Origin: Exiguobacterium aurantiacum | GTDB lineage: Bacteria; Bacillota; Bacilli; Exiguobacteriales; Exiguobacteriaceae | Assembly: GCF_024362205.1 (NCBI RefSeq) | Contig: NZ_CP101462.1 | Location: 2,979,126-3,043,125, forward strand | Reading direction: 5' to 3' | DNA: 64,000 nucleotides | Translations under genes and position numbers: made by a program | Part shown: piece by piece, positions 39,520 through 50,690 of the stretch | How positions within the stretch are numbered: position 1 is the first letter of the stretch | Layout of the letters: each line of letters begins with the position of its first letter | Notes under the pieces: model-generated | Seen by the model: the letters and a program-made list of their open reading frames with translations, nothing else | The model's database searches: none | What the model was told of the DNA's origin: nothing

Positions 39520-40344
39520 TCATTCTTCTGAATCAAATTCGACCCGTTCGACGGTCCCATCGATCGCATTGACGAAGTACACGTCCGCGTCGATTGTGAT
39601 CGACCAGAGCGGCGGCATGATAATCAAGCTGCCGGAACTGTCGAGCGGCAGGCTATAGAAGCCCGTGTTAATGGCCCGCATCTCTTGGTTCGGCTGGAAG
39701 TACTTCCGGGCCGCGAGTTGCGAGATCGCCTCGCTCGCTGTCAAGACGAGATCGTCTTGCGACTTCGAGGACAAGTTCGTCAAATGACGTTGTTTATAGT
39801 CGGTCACTTCAAGCGCTTCGTTCAATTGAAGCAACAGGAGCGACGGACCGATGTATTGCTCGGTCTCCCCATCGATTTCGGGGTTCGAGAAGATCTTATT
39901 GTTCTCATACGTCTGTACGAAAGCGACTTGACGCGTCTCGGCGTCATAGCGCCAGTACGCGTACTCGGAACCGAACGGGACGTACTCGGAGACGAACGTC
40001 GACGCGGTCGTCCGTAAATCGTCTTGATCGAGCGGGACCGGCTGTTTGAGCTCGACTTCGAGTTGCATATTATCGAGTGTCGTCGCCAGTTGGGCTTCTC
40101 GGTTCTTCGTGATCATCGAGGCCGACATCTGTTCTGACGACCCCGTCAAATATCCGATATCCCGGCCCATCCGCGGCAACTTCGACGCATCGACGTTCCG
40201 CTGGTCCAAAATTTGCGCGATCGACGTATTGTCGTTCGTCACGACCTCGGTCGCCCACGTTTCTGTCAAGAGCTGGAACAACAGGTAGATGTTCAGCGCG
40301 AGGAAGGCGAAGAGAAGAATTGTTTTCGCTTTACTCCAGTCCAC
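39520..40344 (-). CDS. yycI: WalK-regulating membrane protein YycI
   Basis: A 274-residue protein with one N-terminal transmembrane segment ([20 protein letters not shown]) and an extracellular domain. In B. subtilis YycI forms a complex with YycH and WalK in the membrane and dampens the kinase. The overlap of 14 bp with the end of yycH implies coupled translation. The start at MDWSKAK is the family's usual one. Confidence 0.9.
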   Translation of the reverse strand: MDWSKAKTILLFAFLALNIYLLFQLLTETWATEVVTNDNTSIAQILDQRNVDASKLPRMGRDIGYLTGSSEQMSASMITKNREAQLATTLDNMQLEVELKQPVPLDQDDLRTTASTFVSEYVPFGSEYAYWRYDAETRQVAFVQTYENNKIFSNPEIDGETEQYIGPSLLLLQLNEALEVTDYKQRHLTNLSSKSQDDLVLTASEAISQLAARKYFQPNQEMRAINTGFYSLPLDSSGSLIIMPPLWSITIDADVYFVNAIDGTVERVEFDSEE

Positions 40345-41716
40345 GATACATCATCCTTTCTGTCCAGTCCTCCGGTTGATCGAATGGGATCCATCTCCCG
40401 GCTTCCCGAACGAACCAGTTCGGGGAGAACGTCACGTAACGGCTCGTGTCTTCATTGTATTCGATCTCATAACCGAGACGAATCTCAGTCACATTTTCAA
40501 ATCGTCCGGCGTTGACGAGCGTATCGATCACATCTTGGCCATCCGCGAGCTGCGTCGTCCCGACCGAGATCAAGCGATCGATTTCGAGGTGGTGCCGAGT
40601 GATCGACCGGACTTGCGTCCCGTCGTTCTCGACACGCAACGTCGACAAGTCGACGGCGTCGTTGTTGATGAACGCTTCCCGTTGACTGAACACCGGGAAC
40701 CCCTTCACGTGAAACCGGAACACGGTCGTCTCAAAGCCTTTATTGGCCGGCGTGATCGCATCGAATCGGAGCGACAAGCCTTGGCTCTCCGACGTCTCAT
40801 CGACCCAACCCCCGTGGAAGTTGACGAACTCGACGATCGTGTCGAGTCCGATGACCGACTCCTGCTCCGAACTATTGCGTGATAAGTTGCGATAGCGGCT
40901 CGCGTTCAGGTTCGCATCGTATTCGGCGACGCTAATCCCGTTCGTGAGGGCGCCGACAGAGCTGGCCGGGTCGACTTCCTGTACGTTCGGGTCACCTGGG
41001 AAGAACGTATCGCGCATCCAATCGAGGCGTGCCGCGATTTGAATTTGAGATACGTCGTACGCGAACAGCTCGTTCATCTCGGGTCCGACGACAGGGATAT
41101 AGTTGACGCGTTCATCCGTATACGTGACGCGTCGCATCGATCGGTCCGAATCTTTCAGGAACAGGCTGTTGACGTCACCTTGGCCGACTTTCGATAAGCG
41201 GCCTTCCCAGAGCGACTGGTCGCTCATGATCGTACGGATGCGCCACGTGTCGTTCTCCATAAAGATGAGGGCCCGCTGCGGTACTTTCCCGGACAGGCTA
41301 TACGAACCCGGGATCATGTAGCTAAGCGTGTCCGCATAATATGGCTCCGGTAAAATCAATTCGACAGCCTGGTCGACACCTGCATACAAACTCGGGACGT
41401 TCTTGACGGCGAGCGGTTTGAATTCGCTCGCTTCAAACGATTCCCGGATAACGCGCATAATCTGTTTCGGCGTGTTCTTCGTGGCGAAGACGGCGTTATT
41501 CTCATGGACGACCGTCTGGGCCGGCACGATGACTTGTCGCGCCTGGCGTTGCAACGACTCATCCACCGTCGCGACTTGCGTCTCCGATTGAACCGACTGA
41601 TACTTCGGATGATAATCCCACAGGATGACCGTTTGGACGATGGACGTGACGATCAAGGTGAGCAAGACGAGCGATTTCACTAGTTCTGGCTTCGCCAAGA
41701 AGCGTGGTCGTTCCAT
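40331..41716 (-). CDS. yycH: WalK-regulating membrane protein YycH
   Basis: A 461-residue protein with one N-terminal membrane anchor (VKSLVLLTLIVTSIVQTVILW) and a large extracellular region. With YycI it adjusts WalK activity. The family identification rests on the operon position and the YycH pattern DTLSYMIPGSYSL and ADGQDVIDTLVNAGRF. The start codon shares one base with the walK stop codon, a sign of coupled translation. Confidence 0.9.
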   Translation of the reverse strand: MERPRFLAKPELVKSLVLLTLIVTSIVQTVILWDYHPKYQSVQSETQVATVDESLQRQARQVIVPAQTVVHENNAVFATKNTPKQIMRVIRESFEASEFKPLAVKNVPSLYAGVDQAVELILPEPYYADTLSYMIPGSYSLSGKVPQRALIFMENDTWRIRTIMSDQSLWEGRLSKVGQGDVNSLFLKDSDRSMRRVTYTDERVNYIPVVGPEMNELFAYDVSQIQIAARLDWMRDTFFPGDPNVQEVDPASSVGALTNGISVAEYDANLNASRYRNLSRNSSEQESVIGLDTIVEFVNFHGGWVDETSESQGLSLRFDAITPANKGFETTVFRFHVKGFPVFSQREAFINNDAVDLSTLRVENDGTQVRSITRHHLEIDRLISVGTTQLADGQDVIDTLVNAGRFENVTEIRLGYEIEYNEDTSRYVTFSPNWFVREAGRWIPFDQPEDWTERMMYRGLE

Positions 41717-43557
41717 CAGTCATTCACCTCCACGATCGTGTCGAACGGGATGGTGAAGTAAATCGTCGTCCCTCGTCCAAATTCACTCTCGGCCCAGATG
41801 TCGCCGCCGTGAGCCGAGACGACTTCTTTGGCGATCGACAGGCCGAGTCCGGTCCCGCCGATATTGCGGGCCCGGGCCTTGTCGACCCGGTAGAACCGTT
41901 CAAAGATTTTTTTCAAGTTCGATTTCGGGATGCCGACCCCTTCATCTTTAATGCCGATGACGAGTCGCTTAGCACGGAGCATCGTCCGGAACGTGATCGT
42001 CCCGCCTTCCGGCGAGAACTTGATCGCGTTCGTGATGATATTGTCGATGACCTGTGTCATCTTATCCTGATCGGCATGGACGTATACCCGGCGTTTCATG
42101 AGCTTGCGGCGGAACTGGATCGTCTCGCCTTTCGTCATCTCATGCCGATCGATGATGTCGTTGAAGAACTGGATAAAATCGAACTTCACTTTCTGCATCG
42201 TATACTCTTTGCTGTCCATCTTCGACAGTTGCAATAAGTCATTGACGAGGCGGATCATCCGCTCCGTCTCGTTCTGTGTCGTCTCGAGGAAACGCGGGGC
42301 GAGCTCGTCATCCTTATACGCGCCTTCCGCGAGTACTTCGAGGTAACTCCGCATCGTCGTGAGCGGTGTCCGCAACTCGTGGCTGACGTTCGCGACGAAC
42401 TCGCGGCGGTCTTGCTCGACTTGTTCTTGCTCGGTGACGTCGTGCAAGACGACGATCAGGCCGGTAATCGGTCCGCTATGCTTCTGAATCGGCGAGAAGT
42501 AGGCGCGGACGAGGAACAACTCTTCGTCCGTACTGAGGTCAATCAGTTTCGGCGGCATCGTCCCGTCTTCAGGGATGACGATCTCGTCGTCAAACTCGAG
42601 CAGGTTCTGCAGGTTCGCTCCCATCGCCTCTTCTTCGGCGAGCCCGATCATGTCGCGGGCCTGGTCGTTCATCAAGATGACCCGGAGCGAACGGTCCGTC
42701 GCGACGACCCCGTCCGACATGTTCTCGAGGACACTCGTCAAGCGGCGTCGTTCTGCTTCCGTCGTCGCATTCGCCTCCATGAGTTCATCGGTCAATTCGT
42801 TGAACGCGTAAGCAAGTTGGCCGACCTCATCGTCGGAATAGACTTTAACTTTCCGCGAGAAATTCCCTTTTCGCATCTCGACGGCTTGACGACGCATATC
42901 CGCAATCGGTCGCGTGATCGTCCGTGACAGCAACACCCCAAGGATTGATGTGATGATGAGAGCAATCAGCGTCCCGGTCGCGAGAATCCTCGTCACTTGT
43001 TCCATCTGGTTATAGATGGACTGCATCGACGCCTCGATGTAGATCATGCCGGTCGTCGTCCCATCGACCTCAGATTTGACCGGAACGGCAACGACACGCA
43101 TGCGTTCGTTCGAGTCTTCATAGACGAGCGTCTCTTGCGCCCCGCTCGTCGCAAATGATTTTTGAATGAACGAGTTCGCCGTCCGTTGTCCGACGAGACT
43201 CTGGTTGTTCGGATTCGACGTTGCCCGGACGACACTGTTCGTGTCGATAATCTGGACTTCGCGAATGTCGTCAGCTAGCGTCGTGCTCTCCGTAAATTCA
43301 GACAGCAGTTGATCCAGTACCTGGTTCAACTGCTGGTCTGAAGTCGAGTCACCGCCGTTCGATGCGATCCCTTCACTGACGTTATAGCTCAGAAGGTTGG
43401 CGCGATCGACGAGCGACTGCGAGAAGTTGTTGATGTATTGTCGTTCGAGGGAGCGTACGAAGTACACCCCGATGACTTGCATCGCAACAAGAATGAGCAG
43501 CGCATAGATGACGACGAGCTTCCACTGGATAGATTTAAAGAAGTTCGTCCGTTTCAT
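41716..43557 (-). CDS. walK: Sensor histidine kinase WalK
   Basis: The 613-residue essential kinase that senses the state of the cell wall and phosphorylates WalR. It has a transmembrane segment near 12-35, an extracellular sensor domain, a second transmembrane segment near 190-212, HAMP (212-264), a PAS domain (270-372), a dimerisation domain with the phospho-acceptor His393 in VSHELRTPLTT, and an ATPase domain (about 495-607, including GGTGLGLSIAKEVV). It is second in the operon, 3 bp after walR. Confidence 0.96.
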   Translation of the reverse strand: MKRTNFFKSIQWKLVVIYALLILVAMQVIGVYFVRSLERQYINNFSQSLVDRANLLSYNVSEGIASNGGDSTSDQQLNQVLDQLLSEFTESTTLADDIREVQIIDTNSVVRATSNPNNQSLVGQRTANSFIQKSFATSGAQETLVYEDSNERMRVVAVPVKSEVDGTTTGMIYIEASMQSIYNQMEQVTRILATGTLIALIITSILGVLLSRTITRPIADMRRQAVEMRKGNFSRKVKVYSDDEVGQLAYAFNELTDELMEANATTEAERRRLTSVLENMSDGVVATDRSLRVILMNDQARDMIGLAEEEAMGANLQNLLEFDDEIVIPEDGTMPPKLIDLSTDEELFLVRAYFSPIQKHSGPITGLIVVLHDVTEQEQVEQDRREFVANVSHELRTPLTTMRSYLEVLAEGAYKDDELAPRFLETTQNETERMIRLVNDLLQLSKMDSKEYTMQKVKFDFIQFFNDIIDRHEMTKGETIQFRRKLMKRRVYVHADQDKMTQVIDNIITNAIKFSPEGGTITFRTMLRAKRLVIGIKDEGVGIPKSNLKKIFERFYRVDKARARNIGGTGLGLSIAKEVVSAHGGDIWAESEFGRGTTIYFTIPFDTIVEVND

Positions 43558-43560
43558 CGT

Positions 43561-44271
43561 TTAGTCTTCTTCTCCTGCTTTTAAATAGTAACCGACACCA
43601 CGGCGCGTGATGATATACGTCGGCGTCGATGGGTTATCTTCGACTTTCTCGCGCAAACGTCGGACCGTCACATCGACCGTACGGACGTCACCGAAGTAGT
43701 CATAGCCCCATACGGTCTGGAGCAAATGCTCGCGCGTCATGACTTGCCCAATGTTTTGGGCCAGATAATGGATGAGCTCAAACTCACGGTGTGTCAGTTC
43801 GATTTTCTCTTCCCGTTTCGTGACCATGTATGAATCCGGATGAATCGTCAAGTCACCGATTACGATGTCATTGGCGTTGGCACCTTTCGTCTCTGGGGCC
43901 GGGGCCGTCGCGTGACGGCGCATGTTCGCCTTGACGCGGGCCAAGAGCTCGCGTGAGCTGAACGGCTTCGTGACGTAATCGTCGGCACCGAGCTCGAGTC
44001 CGAGCACTTTATCGATCTCAGAGTCTTTCGCCGTCAACATGATGATCGGCATGTCGTACTTCTTCCGGACTTCACGGCACACTTCCATGCCGTCTTTGAG
44101 CGGCAGCATGATGTCGAGCAAAATCAAATCCGGTTTGACTTCTTCGACTTTCACGAGCGCTTCTTCCCCGTCATAGGCGACGTGGACTTGGTATCCTTCT
44201 TTTTCAAGCTTAAACTTCAATATATCTGCGATTGGTTGTTCGTCATCTACCACTAAAATCGTACGATCCAT
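43561..44271 (-). CDS. walR: Response regulator WalR
   Basis: A 236-residue OmpR-type response regulator that controls cell-wall hydrolase and synthesis genes. The receiver domain has the acidic pocket (VVDDE), phospho-acceptor Asp53 and Lys in VTKPF; the winged-helix domain from about residue 135 has [17 protein letters not shown] and [14 protein letters not shown]. It is the first gene of walR-walK-yycH-yycI-walJ-htrA. The promoter region is the 120 bp before it; TACAAT-like and TATAGA-like -10 candidates are present but none is clear. Confidence 0.97.
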   Translation of the reverse strand: MDRTILVVDDEQPIADILKFKLEKEGYQVHVAYDGEEALVKVEEVKPDLILLDIMLPLKDGMEVCREVRKKYDMPIIMLTAKDSEIDKVLGLELGADDYVTKPFSSRELLARVKANMRRHATAPAPETKGANANDIVIGDLTIHPDSYMVTKREEKIELTHREFELIHYLAQNIGQVMTREHLLQTVWGYDYFGDVRTVDVTVRRLREKVEDNPSTPTYIITRRGVGYYLKAGEED

Positions 44272-44361
44272 TCAGTGAGTCCTCCTCTTATCGTTAAACG
44301 TACATGTCTATATTGTAACTCTTTTTCTATAGGTTAGAAAGCATGGTCCATTTCCGTGGAA

Positions 44362-44391
44362 ATGAAAAGAGAGCCCCGAGGGCTCTCTGTC
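44362..44391 (-). terminator. Terminator of purA
   Basis: AGAGAGCCC-TCGG-GGCTCTCT hairpin followed on the minus strand by TTTTC, just past the stop codon of purA. Confidence 0.82.
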
Positions 44392-45681
44392 TTATGCTTC
44401 GTAAATATCACGCAAGATGACCGTCTGCTCACGTGCCGGTCCGACCGAGAACGTCAACAATTCGATGCCTGTCAACGCTTCGATGCGCTTGACATAGTTC
44501 TGCGCGTTCACCGGCAAGTCTTCGAACTTACGGATGCCTGTGATGTCTTCTGTCCAGCCTGGGAGCTCTTCGAACACCGGCTTGCACTGCTCGAGCACGC
44601 GGAAGTTCGGTGGGTACTCGTCGAGAAGCTTGCCTTCGAACTCGTATGCCGTACAAATCTTGAGCGTCTCAAGACCTGTCAACACGTCAATCGAGTTGAG
44701 GCAAAGGTCTGTGATGCCGCTGACGCGGCGTGAGTGGCGGACGACGACCGAGTCGAACCAACCGACGCGACGTGGGCGTCCTGTCGTTGTACCGTACTCT
44801 TTTCCGACTTCACGGATCGTGTGACCAATCTCATCGTCAAGCTGAGTCGGGAACGGGCCGTCTCCGACGCGTGACGTGTACGCCTTACAGACGCCGACGA
44901 CGTGATGAATCTTCGACGGGCCGATGCCGGCACCGCTCGATACGCCGCCCGAGGCCGCGTTCGATGATGTGACGAACGGGTACGTTCCGTGGTCGATGTC
45001 TAGCAACACACCTTGCGCGCCTTCGAAGAGCACTTTCTGTTCTTCGTCGAGCGCGTTGTTCAACACGACCGATGTATCACACACGTACTTGGCGAACTGT
45101 TGGCCGTACGCGTAGTATTCTTCGAAGATGTCATCGAATTCGATCGCATCGACTTCGTACATCTTCACGAACATGCGGTTTTTAATCGCGAGGACCGTCT
45201 TGAGCTTCTCGGCGAACACTTCTTTGTCGAGCAGGTCGGCGATGCGAATCCCGATGCGCGCCGCCTTGTCCATATAGCAAGGACCGATCCCTTTGAGTGT
45301 CGTCCCGACTTTGGCGTCGCCTTTCGCGTCCTCTTCGAGCTTGTCTTGCAACTGGTGATACGGCAAGATGACGTGGGCCCGGTTCGAGATGCGGAGGTTA
45401 TCCGTGCTCACACCGCGCTCGTGCAAATACGCGAGCTCCGTGACGAGCGATTTCGGATTGACGACCATCCCGTTCCCGATGACACATGTTTTGTCCGAGT
45501 AGAAGATCCCCGATGGAATCAAGTGAAGTTTATACTTCGTATCGTTGAAGACGATCGTATGACCAGCGTTGTCTCCCCCTTGATAACGCGCGACGACCTC
45601 GGCCTGCTTCGATAAGAAGTCCGTGATTTTCCCTTTACCTTCATCGCCCCACTGCGTTCCCACTACGACTACTGATGACAT
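44392..45681 (-). CDS. purA: Adenylosuccinate synthetase
   Basis: A 429-residue enzyme that joins IMP and aspartate at the cost of GTP, the first committed step to AMP. The P-loop [14 protein letters not shown] at residues 8-21, the [14 protein letters not shown] segment and the later [12 protein letters not shown] are characteristic. It lies between walR and dnaB as in B. subtilis and has its own promoter, a probable PurR operator and a terminator. Confidence 0.97.
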   Translation of the reverse strand: MSSVVVVGTQWGDEGKGKITDFLSKQAEVVARYQGGDNAGHTIVFNDTKYKLHLIPSGIFYSDKTCVIGNGMVVNPKSLVTELAYLHERGVSTDNLRISNRAHVILPYHQLQDKLEEDAKGDAKVGTTLKGIGPCYMDKAARIGIRIADLLDKEVFAEKLKTVLAIKNRMFVKMYEVDAIEFDDIFEEYYAYGQQFAKYVCDTSVVLNNALDEEQKVLFEGAQGVLLDIDHGTYPFVTSSNAASGGVSSGAGIGPSKIHHVVGVCKAYTSRVGDGPFPTQLDDEIGHTIREVGKEYGTTTGRPRRVGWFDSVVVRHSRRVSGITDLCLNSIDVLTGLETLKICTAYEFEGKLLDEYPPNFRVLEQCKPVFEELPGWTEDITGIRKFEDLPVNAQNYVKRIEALTGIELLTFSVGPAREQTVILRDIYEA

Positions 45682-45726
45682 AATGAATCCTCCTTGTAGA
45701 TAAACGTTCTATTCAAACCATCCGTA

Positions 45727-45797
45727 AGTGTACACTTGCTCTTGTTGAAAGTCAACCTAATACCGAACGATATTTTTAAGTTGTAACCTTTCGTTCG
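45727..45797 (-). promoter_or_regulatory. purA promoter with probable PurR operator
   Basis: On the minus strand a -35 box TTGACT (45755-45750) is followed after 17 bp by a -10 box TACACT (45732-45727). Upstream of the -35 lies an inverted pair CGAACG (45797-45792) and CGTTCG (45769-45764) with 22 bp between; the flanks CCGAACGATAT resemble the PurBox of Bacillus. Repression by PurR when purines are plentiful is inferred. Confidence 0.65.
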
Positions 45798-45871
45798 TTA
45801 TTGAGGTGTCATTTCTCGTCCAATCATGGAATTCTTCAAAATCAAAATCCATTTAGGTCTAAAGACCGACC

Positions 45872-45906
45872 AAAAAAGGCGACGTCTCGCGACGTCGCCT
45901 TTGGCG
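45872..45906 (-). terminator. Terminator of dnaB
   Basis: AAAGGCGACGT-CGCGAG-ACGTCGCCTTT followed on the minus strand by six T. Confidence 0.9.
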
Positions 45907-45918
45907 GCCCCATTCGTC

Positions 45919-47271
45919 CTACATCGGCGGCGCAAAGGCTTGCGTCTCCATGTTGACGAATTTGTTGTATTCTTTTCGGAACGAGAGTTTGACCGTCCCC
46001 GTCGGACCGTTACGCTGCTTGGCGATGATGATCTCGATCGTGTTGGCGTCTTCACTCTCTTTGTCGTAATAGTCATCCCGGTACAAGAACGCGACGATAT
46101 CGGCATCTTGCTCGATCGCCCCGGATTCCCGGATATCCGACATCATCGGCCGCTTGTCTTGACGGCTCTCAACACCACGCGAGAGCTGCGACAAGGCGAT
46201 GACCGGTACTTGAAGCTCACGCGCGATCGCTTTGAGCGTACGCGAGATTTCCGAGACTTCTTGTTGCCGGTTCTCGCCCGGCTTTCCGTTCCCGACGATG
46301 AGCTGCAAGTAGTCAATCATGATCATGCCGAGGCCGTGCTCTTGTTTCAAGCGGCGGCACTTGGCCCGAATCTCGTTGACGCGAAGACCCGGTGTATCAT
46401 CGATATAGATACCGGCTTGTGACAGCGACGACATGGCGAGCGAGAGCCGCCCCCAGTCCTCGGCCTCGAGCCGTCCCGTCCGTAGACGCTGGGCGTCGAT
46501 GTTGCCTTCCGCACAGAGCATCCGCATGACGAGCTGCTCGGCACCCATCTCCAAACTGAAGATGGCGACGTTCTCGCCGGTACGGACGGCCACGTTTTGC
46601 GAGATGTTCAAGGCGAAGGCCGTCTTCCCGACGGAAGGACGGGCCGCGACGATAATGAGGTCGTTGCGTTGGAAACCGGCCGTCATCTTGTCGAGATCGC
46701 TGAACCCGGTTGCGATGCCGGTGATTTCGCCGCTCGATTGGTGCAGTTTTTCAATCGTCGAGTAGGCGTCCGATAAGACCGAGCCGATCGGATGGAAGCT
46801 TGACTGTCCTTTACGTTGCGAGACTTTTAAAATGTTCCGCTCGGCGTCTGACAGGACGGCATCGACCTCGTCTTGGCGTTCATAGCCGTCCGAGACGATG
46901 TTCGTCGCGGTCCGAATCAACCGGCGAAGCGCCGCCTTTTGATCGACGACGTTCAAATAATAACCGATGTTGCCGATGGCCGGAACTGCCTCGGCGATCT
47001 CCGCCAAATAGTTCAACCCACCGATTTCATCGAGAATGCCTTGGGCTTGAAGCTCCGAACTGAGCGTGACCAAATCGACGAGTTCGCCGCGGTCGTTAAT
47101 CTTCAGCATCGCCTCAAAAATCCGTTGATGGCTGACACGATAAAAGTCGTCCGGGTCGACCCGCTCCGAGGCCGTGATCAGCCGATCGGAATCGAGAATG
47201 ACGGCCCCAAGGACAGCTTGTTCCGCTTCGACGCTATGTGGCGGGGTGTTGACTTGAATCGCATCACTCAT
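45919..47271 (-). CDS. dnaB: Replicative DNA helicase (DnaB; B. subtilis DnaC)
   Basis: A 450-residue hexameric helicase that unwinds DNA at the fork. The N-terminal domain (about 8-110) contacts primase; the RecA-like domain has Walker A ARPSVGKTA, Walker B MIMIDYLQLI and the SQLSRGVE loop, with a hydrophobic linker between the two. It is downstream of rplI and gdpP and stops before a strong hairpin. The name follows the general convention; in B. subtilis the equivalent gene is called dnaC. Confidence 0.96.
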   Translation of the reverse strand: MSDAIQVNTPPHSVEAEQAVLGAVILDSDRLITASERVDPDDFYRVSHQRIFEAMLKINDRGELVDLVTLSSELQAQGILDEIGGLNYLAEIAEAVPAIGNIGYYLNVVDQKAALRRLIRTATNIVSDGYERQDEVDAVLSDAERNILKVSQRKGQSSFHPIGSVLSDAYSTIEKLHQSSGEITGIATGFSDLDKMTAGFQRNDLIIVAARPSVGKTAFALNISQNVAVRTGENVAIFSLEMGAEQLVMRMLCAEGNIDAQRLRTGRLEAEDWGRLSLAMSSLSQAGIYIDDTPGLRVNEIRAKCRRLKQEHGLGMIMIDYLQLIVGNGKPGENRQQEVSEISRTLKAIARELQVPVIALSQLSRGVESRQDKRPMMSDIRESGAIEQDADIVAFLYRDDYYDKESEDANTIEIIIAKQRNGPTGTVKLSFRKEYNKFVNMETQAFAPPM

Positions 47272-47289
47272 ACGTTGTCTACCTCACCT

Positions 47290-47733
47290 TCACGCTTCTT
47301 GAACATGAACGTTTAACGAAGCCGTGACGTCATGATGCAACTTCACCGGCACTTTCGTGAACCCAAGCGCTTTGATTGGGTGCTCAAGCTCGATTTTACG
47401 CTTGTCGATCTTGTAGCCCATCCCTTTCAACGCTTCACCGATTTGTTTGCTCGTGACCGATCCGAAGACGCGACCGCCCTCACCTGACTTCGTCTTGACG
47501 ACGATCGTCTCTTTTTCAAGCTTGTCTTTCAACTGCTGGGCTTGCTTCAATTCCTCTTCGGCCGCTTCTTCAGCACGTCGCTCTTTCGCGGCGAATGCCT
47601 TTAAGTTACCTGGTGTCGCTTCGACCGCCAAGTTCTTTTTGAAGAGTACGTTCTTCGCATAAGCTTCCGCGACGTCCTTGACGTCACCAGCTTTACCTTG
47701 ACCTTTTACATCTACTTTTAAAATGACTTTCAT
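47290..47733 (-). CDS. rplI: Ribosomal protein bL9
   Basis: A 147-residue ribosomal protein of the large subunit. The N-terminal domain ([31 protein letters not shown]) is the rRNA-binding part, followed by a long helix and the C-terminal globular domain. Its ATG overlaps the stop codon of gdpP by 4 bp. Length and order (gdpP-rplI-dnaB) are standard for Bacillales. Confidence 0.97.
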   Translation of the reverse strand: MKVILKVDVKGQGKAGDVKDVAEAYAKNVLFKKNLAVEATPGNLKAFAAKERRAEEAAEEELKQAQQLKDKLEKETIVVKTKSGEGGRVFGSVTSKQIGEALKGMGYKIDKRKIELEHPIKALGFTKVPVKLHHDVTASLNVHVQEA

Positions 47734-49721
47734 TCAGAATCCTCTCCCTCTGTTTCATCTGTCATATAATGATCAATCGCTTCTTGTAATAACGTCTTCG
47801 CCTGTTCCCGGCTCACGTTCAATTGCGTCGCCGCGTTCGTCAAATGACCGCCCCCGTCCAGCATCTCCATGATGACTTGAACGTTAACATCGCCGAGCGA
47901 ACGGGCACTGATGCCGGTCCGGCCGTCTGGCAAGATGGCGATGACGAACGACGCTTTGACGCCCTCCATGTTGAGGAGCTGGTCGGCAGATTGGGCGATC
48001 AACACTTGATGATGTACCTCATCGTCCGAGGCGACGGCAATTGCCATACCATCGGAATAAATATCCGTGTTTTCGAGAATATGGGACTGTTCGATATACG
48101 AATCGAGATCTTGGCGCATGAAGTGCTGGACGAGCACGGTGTCCGCCCCTTGAATCCGAAGGAAAGAAGCGGCGTCAAACGTCCGCGACCCCGTCCGCAA
48201 GGTGAATCCTTTCGTGTCGACCACCATACCTGCGAGGAGCGACGTCGCCTCTAAAATCGACAGCTTGCGCGTACCGGCCTGATACTCGATCAGCTCCGTC
48301 ACAAGTTCGCACGTCGAGGACGCGTACGGCTCCATATAGACGAGGACCGGGTCCTCGATGAACTCTTCACCGCGACGATGGTGGTCGATGACAACGACCC
48401 GCTCCGCGCGGTCTAAGATGTCCCGCGAAATGACGAGGGATGGCCGGTGCGTGTCGACGACGACGAGAAGCGTCTGTTCGTCGATGAGCGGCTGGGCCTC
48501 GAACTCGGTTAAGAAGCGGCTATATAGCTCTTCGTCGTTCTCGACTTCACTGACGAGACGTTGAATCCCAACGCTCGTCTCGCCGGCCGGGATGACGACG
48601 TACGCCTCACGCCCGACAAACTCGGCCAGTTTCATGATGCCGATCGAGGCTCCGAGTGAGTCCATATCCGGATTTTTATGCCCCATGATGAGGACTCGGC
48701 TCGACTCGCGGATCAAATCGCGCATCGAGTTCGAGATGACCCGGGCTCGAACCCGGGTCCGTTTCTCGGTCGGGTTCGTCTTACCGCCGAAAAAGCGAAC
48801 TTTCCCGTTATGACGTTTGACGACGACTTGGTCGCCGCCACGTCCGAGCCCTAAATCGAGACTCGATTGCGACAAGTTCCCCAGTTCCGTCAGCGTCGTC
48901 TCTCCGCAACCGATGCCGATGGAGAGTGTGAGCGGAATTTTATGTTCCTTCGTCGCTTCGCGGACCTCATCGAGAATCGAGAAGCGATTGTTCTCGAGTT
49001 CGGAGAGCGTCCGTTCGTTCATGACGAGGAAGAAACGGTCGGCTGCCGTCCGGCGCATATAAATGTGGTATTTTTGAGCCCACTGGTTCAATAGGACGGT
49101 CACGCGTCGGTTGATTTCACTCCGCACTTGTTCATCGACGGCGGTCGACATCTCATCATAGTTGTCTAAATACAAGACGCCGATTACCGTCTGCGTTTCC
49201 GAGTATTTTTGTTCAATCTCTGCTTCATCCGTCATATCGAACAAGTAAAGGGTTTGATACTCCTTATTGTAGAGGACCCGATATACTCGGTCCCCGACTT
49301 CGATGGTCGCTTCGTCCTCTTCTTCCTCAATCAACTCGGTGAACGCCGAGTGAATCGAGTCGATTGAAATCCCGAGTTCCATCTCGAGCTCGAAGATGAG
49401 TCGAGACTGTTCATTGAACCAGCTGATGCGACGCGCTTCGTCGAAGACGAGAATCCCGATCGGCATGCCGGTGAGTGCCTCTTTGCCGACGTCTTCAATT
49501 CGATGCGACAAGGAATGGACGTATTGTTCCCACGCCTTACGCTCTCGTCGAATCGTCACTTGCTGATAGATGAAAAAAATCAGCGTGCCCACGAACAGGG
49601 TGATTGCCGCCACAATGCTGTAGAACGCCAAACCGAACGCGACGAGCAGTCCAATCACATATGGAACGGCGTGACGCGCGTACTGGTTCTTCACTGATGT
49701 TATTGCTTCACCACTGTGCAT
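47730..49721 (-). CDS. gdpP: Cyclic-di-AMP phosphodiesterase GdpP
   Basis: A 663-residue membrane protein that breaks down cyclic di-AMP, controlling potassium and cell-wall homeostasis. It has two transmembrane segments near 18-55, a PAS-like domain (about 80-175), a degenerate GGDEF domain (about 180-305) and a DHH/DHHA1 catalytic domain (about 335-655), with metal-binding [11 protein letters not shown] and [15 protein letters not shown] precedes the ATG. The gene is followed by rplI with a 4-bp overlap. Confidence 0.95.
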   Translation of the reverse strand: MHSGEAITSVKNQYARHAVPYVIGLLVAFGLAFYSIVAAITLFVGTLIFFIYQQVTIRRERKAWEQYVHSLSHRIEDVGKEALTGMPIGILVFDEARRISWFNEQSRLIFELEMELGISIDSIHSAFTELIEEEEDEATIEVGDRVYRVLYNKEYQTLYLFDMTDEAEIEQKYSETQTVIGVLYLDNYDEMSTAVDEQVRSEINRRVTVLLNQWAQKYHIYMRRTAADRFFLVMNERTLSELENNRFSILDEVREATKEHKIPLTLSIGIGCGETTLTELGNLSQSSLDLGLGRGGDQVVVKRHNGKVRFFGGKTNPTEKRTRVRARVISNSMRDLIRESSRVLIMGHKNPDMDSLGASIGIMKLAEFVGREAYVVIPAGETSVGIQRLVSEVENDEELYSRFLTEFEAQPLIDEQTLLVVVDTHRPSLVISRDILDRAERVVVIDHHRRGEEFIEDPVLVYMEPYASSTCELVTELIEYQAGTRKLSILEATSLLAGMVVDTKGFTLRTGSRTFDAASFLRIQGADTVLVQHFMRQDLDSYIEQSHILENTDIYSDGMAIAVASDDEVHHQVLIAQSADQLLNMEGVKASFVIAILPDGRTGISARSLGDVNVQVIMEMLDGGGHLTNAATQLNVSREQAKTLLQEAIDHYMTDETEGEDSE

Positions 49722-49829
49722 GTGTGCCTCCTAAAATGAGTGGTATTCCACCCATGATGTCTAAATGGTTTCTGCTCTATCATACCATATCCGTCCGTTT
49801 CACTTACACTCCTACATCGGCTCAGAAAA

Positions 49830-49863
49830 CAAAAAAACGACCTATCCCGAGGGATAAGCCGTG
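49830..49863 (-). terminator. Terminator of the rpsF-ssb-rpsR operon
   Basis: CGGCTTATCCC-TC-GGGATAGGTCG hairpin (with mispairs) followed on the minus strand by seven T. Confidence 0.8.
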
Positions 49864-49872
49864 TGTCAAAAA

Positions 49873-50103
49873 TTACTCTGCAACGTATGGGAGCAAAGCC
49901 ATTTGACGTGAGCGCTTGATAGCGACAGTAAGTGGACGTTGGTATTTCGCTGAAGTACCAGTCACACGACGTGGAAGAATTTTACCACGCTCCGAAACGA
50001 AGCGTTTGAGCAATTCTACGTCTTTATAATCGATATGAGTGATGTTGTTCGACGTAAAGAAACATACTTTACGACGACGACGACCTCCTGGACGACGTGC
50101 CAT
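49873..50103 (-). CDS. rpsR: Ribosomal protein bS18
   Basis: A 76-residue small-subunit protein that binds next to bS6 on 16S rRNA. The start [16 protein letters not shown] and the segment [46 protein letters not shown] are the family hallmark. It is last in rpsF-ssb-rpsR. Confidence 0.97.
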   Translation of the reverse strand: MARRPGGRRRRKVCFFTSNNITHIDYKDVELLKRFVSERGKILPRRVTGTSAKYQRPLTVAIKRSRQMALLPYVAE

Positions 50104-50143
50104 GTGAAGACCTCCTTTTTAGTTTAGTTTCAAATCGACGCGA

Positions 50144-50653
50144 TCAAAATGGAAGATCGTCATCCGATAAGTCGATTTTTCCGCCGCCCGAGAACGGATC
50201 GGCTTCAAAACCTTTGTTTGAGTTCGAGGACTGAGATGAAGTCGAAGAAGCGGCTGCGCCCCATCCTGATCCACTTGACTCACCACCACCGAAGACATCT
50301 CCAGCCGGTGCTGTATCACGTTGCGTTGAAGCACCGCGTGGTTCAAGGAAGCGTACGCTATCGGCTACGACTTCTGCCCGGTAACGACGTTGGCCATCTT
50401 GACCTTCGTAACTACTGATTTGAAGGCGACCGTCTACGCCGGCCATGCTGCCTTTTTTCAAATATTGTGCCACGTTCTCTGCTTGTTTGCGCCAAACGAC
50501 ACAATCAATAAAGTCCGCCTCGCGCTTCCCATCTTGTCCAGTGAATGGACGATCGCAAGCGAGAGTGAAGCGAGTTACGGCAATCCCGCTCTGCGTGTAA
50601 CGCATTTCTGGATCGCGTGTCAATCGACCAACTAACACAACTCGGTTAATCAT
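50144..50653 (-). CDS. ssb: Single-stranded DNA-binding protein
   Basis: A 169-residue SSB that coats single-stranded DNA at forks and repair sites. The OB fold occupies about residues 1-108 ([23 protein letters not shown] start), followed by a flexible Gly/Ser-rich linker and the conserved acidic tip DDDLPF that recruits partner proteins. ATG 50653 has AAGGGGAG upstream; the frame beginning at 50674 is not supported. Confidence 0.97.
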   Translation of the reverse strand: MINRVVLVGRLTRDPEMRYTQSGIAVTRFTLACDRPFTGQDGKREADFIDCVVWRKQAENVAQYLKKGSMAGVDGRLQISSYEGQDGQRRYRAEVVADSVRFLEPRGASTQRDTAPAGDVFGGGESSGSGWGAAASSTSSQSSNSNKGFEADPFSGGGKIDLSDDDLPF

Positions 50654-50690
50654 CTCAAAGCTCCCCTTTCGCAATATGAAGCGTTAAGAA

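Noticed and set aside
49604..49906. Plus-strand reading frame upstream of gdpP
   Set aside because: Overlaps gdpP and the rpsR terminator on the opposite strand and has no ribosome-binding site or recognisable domain.
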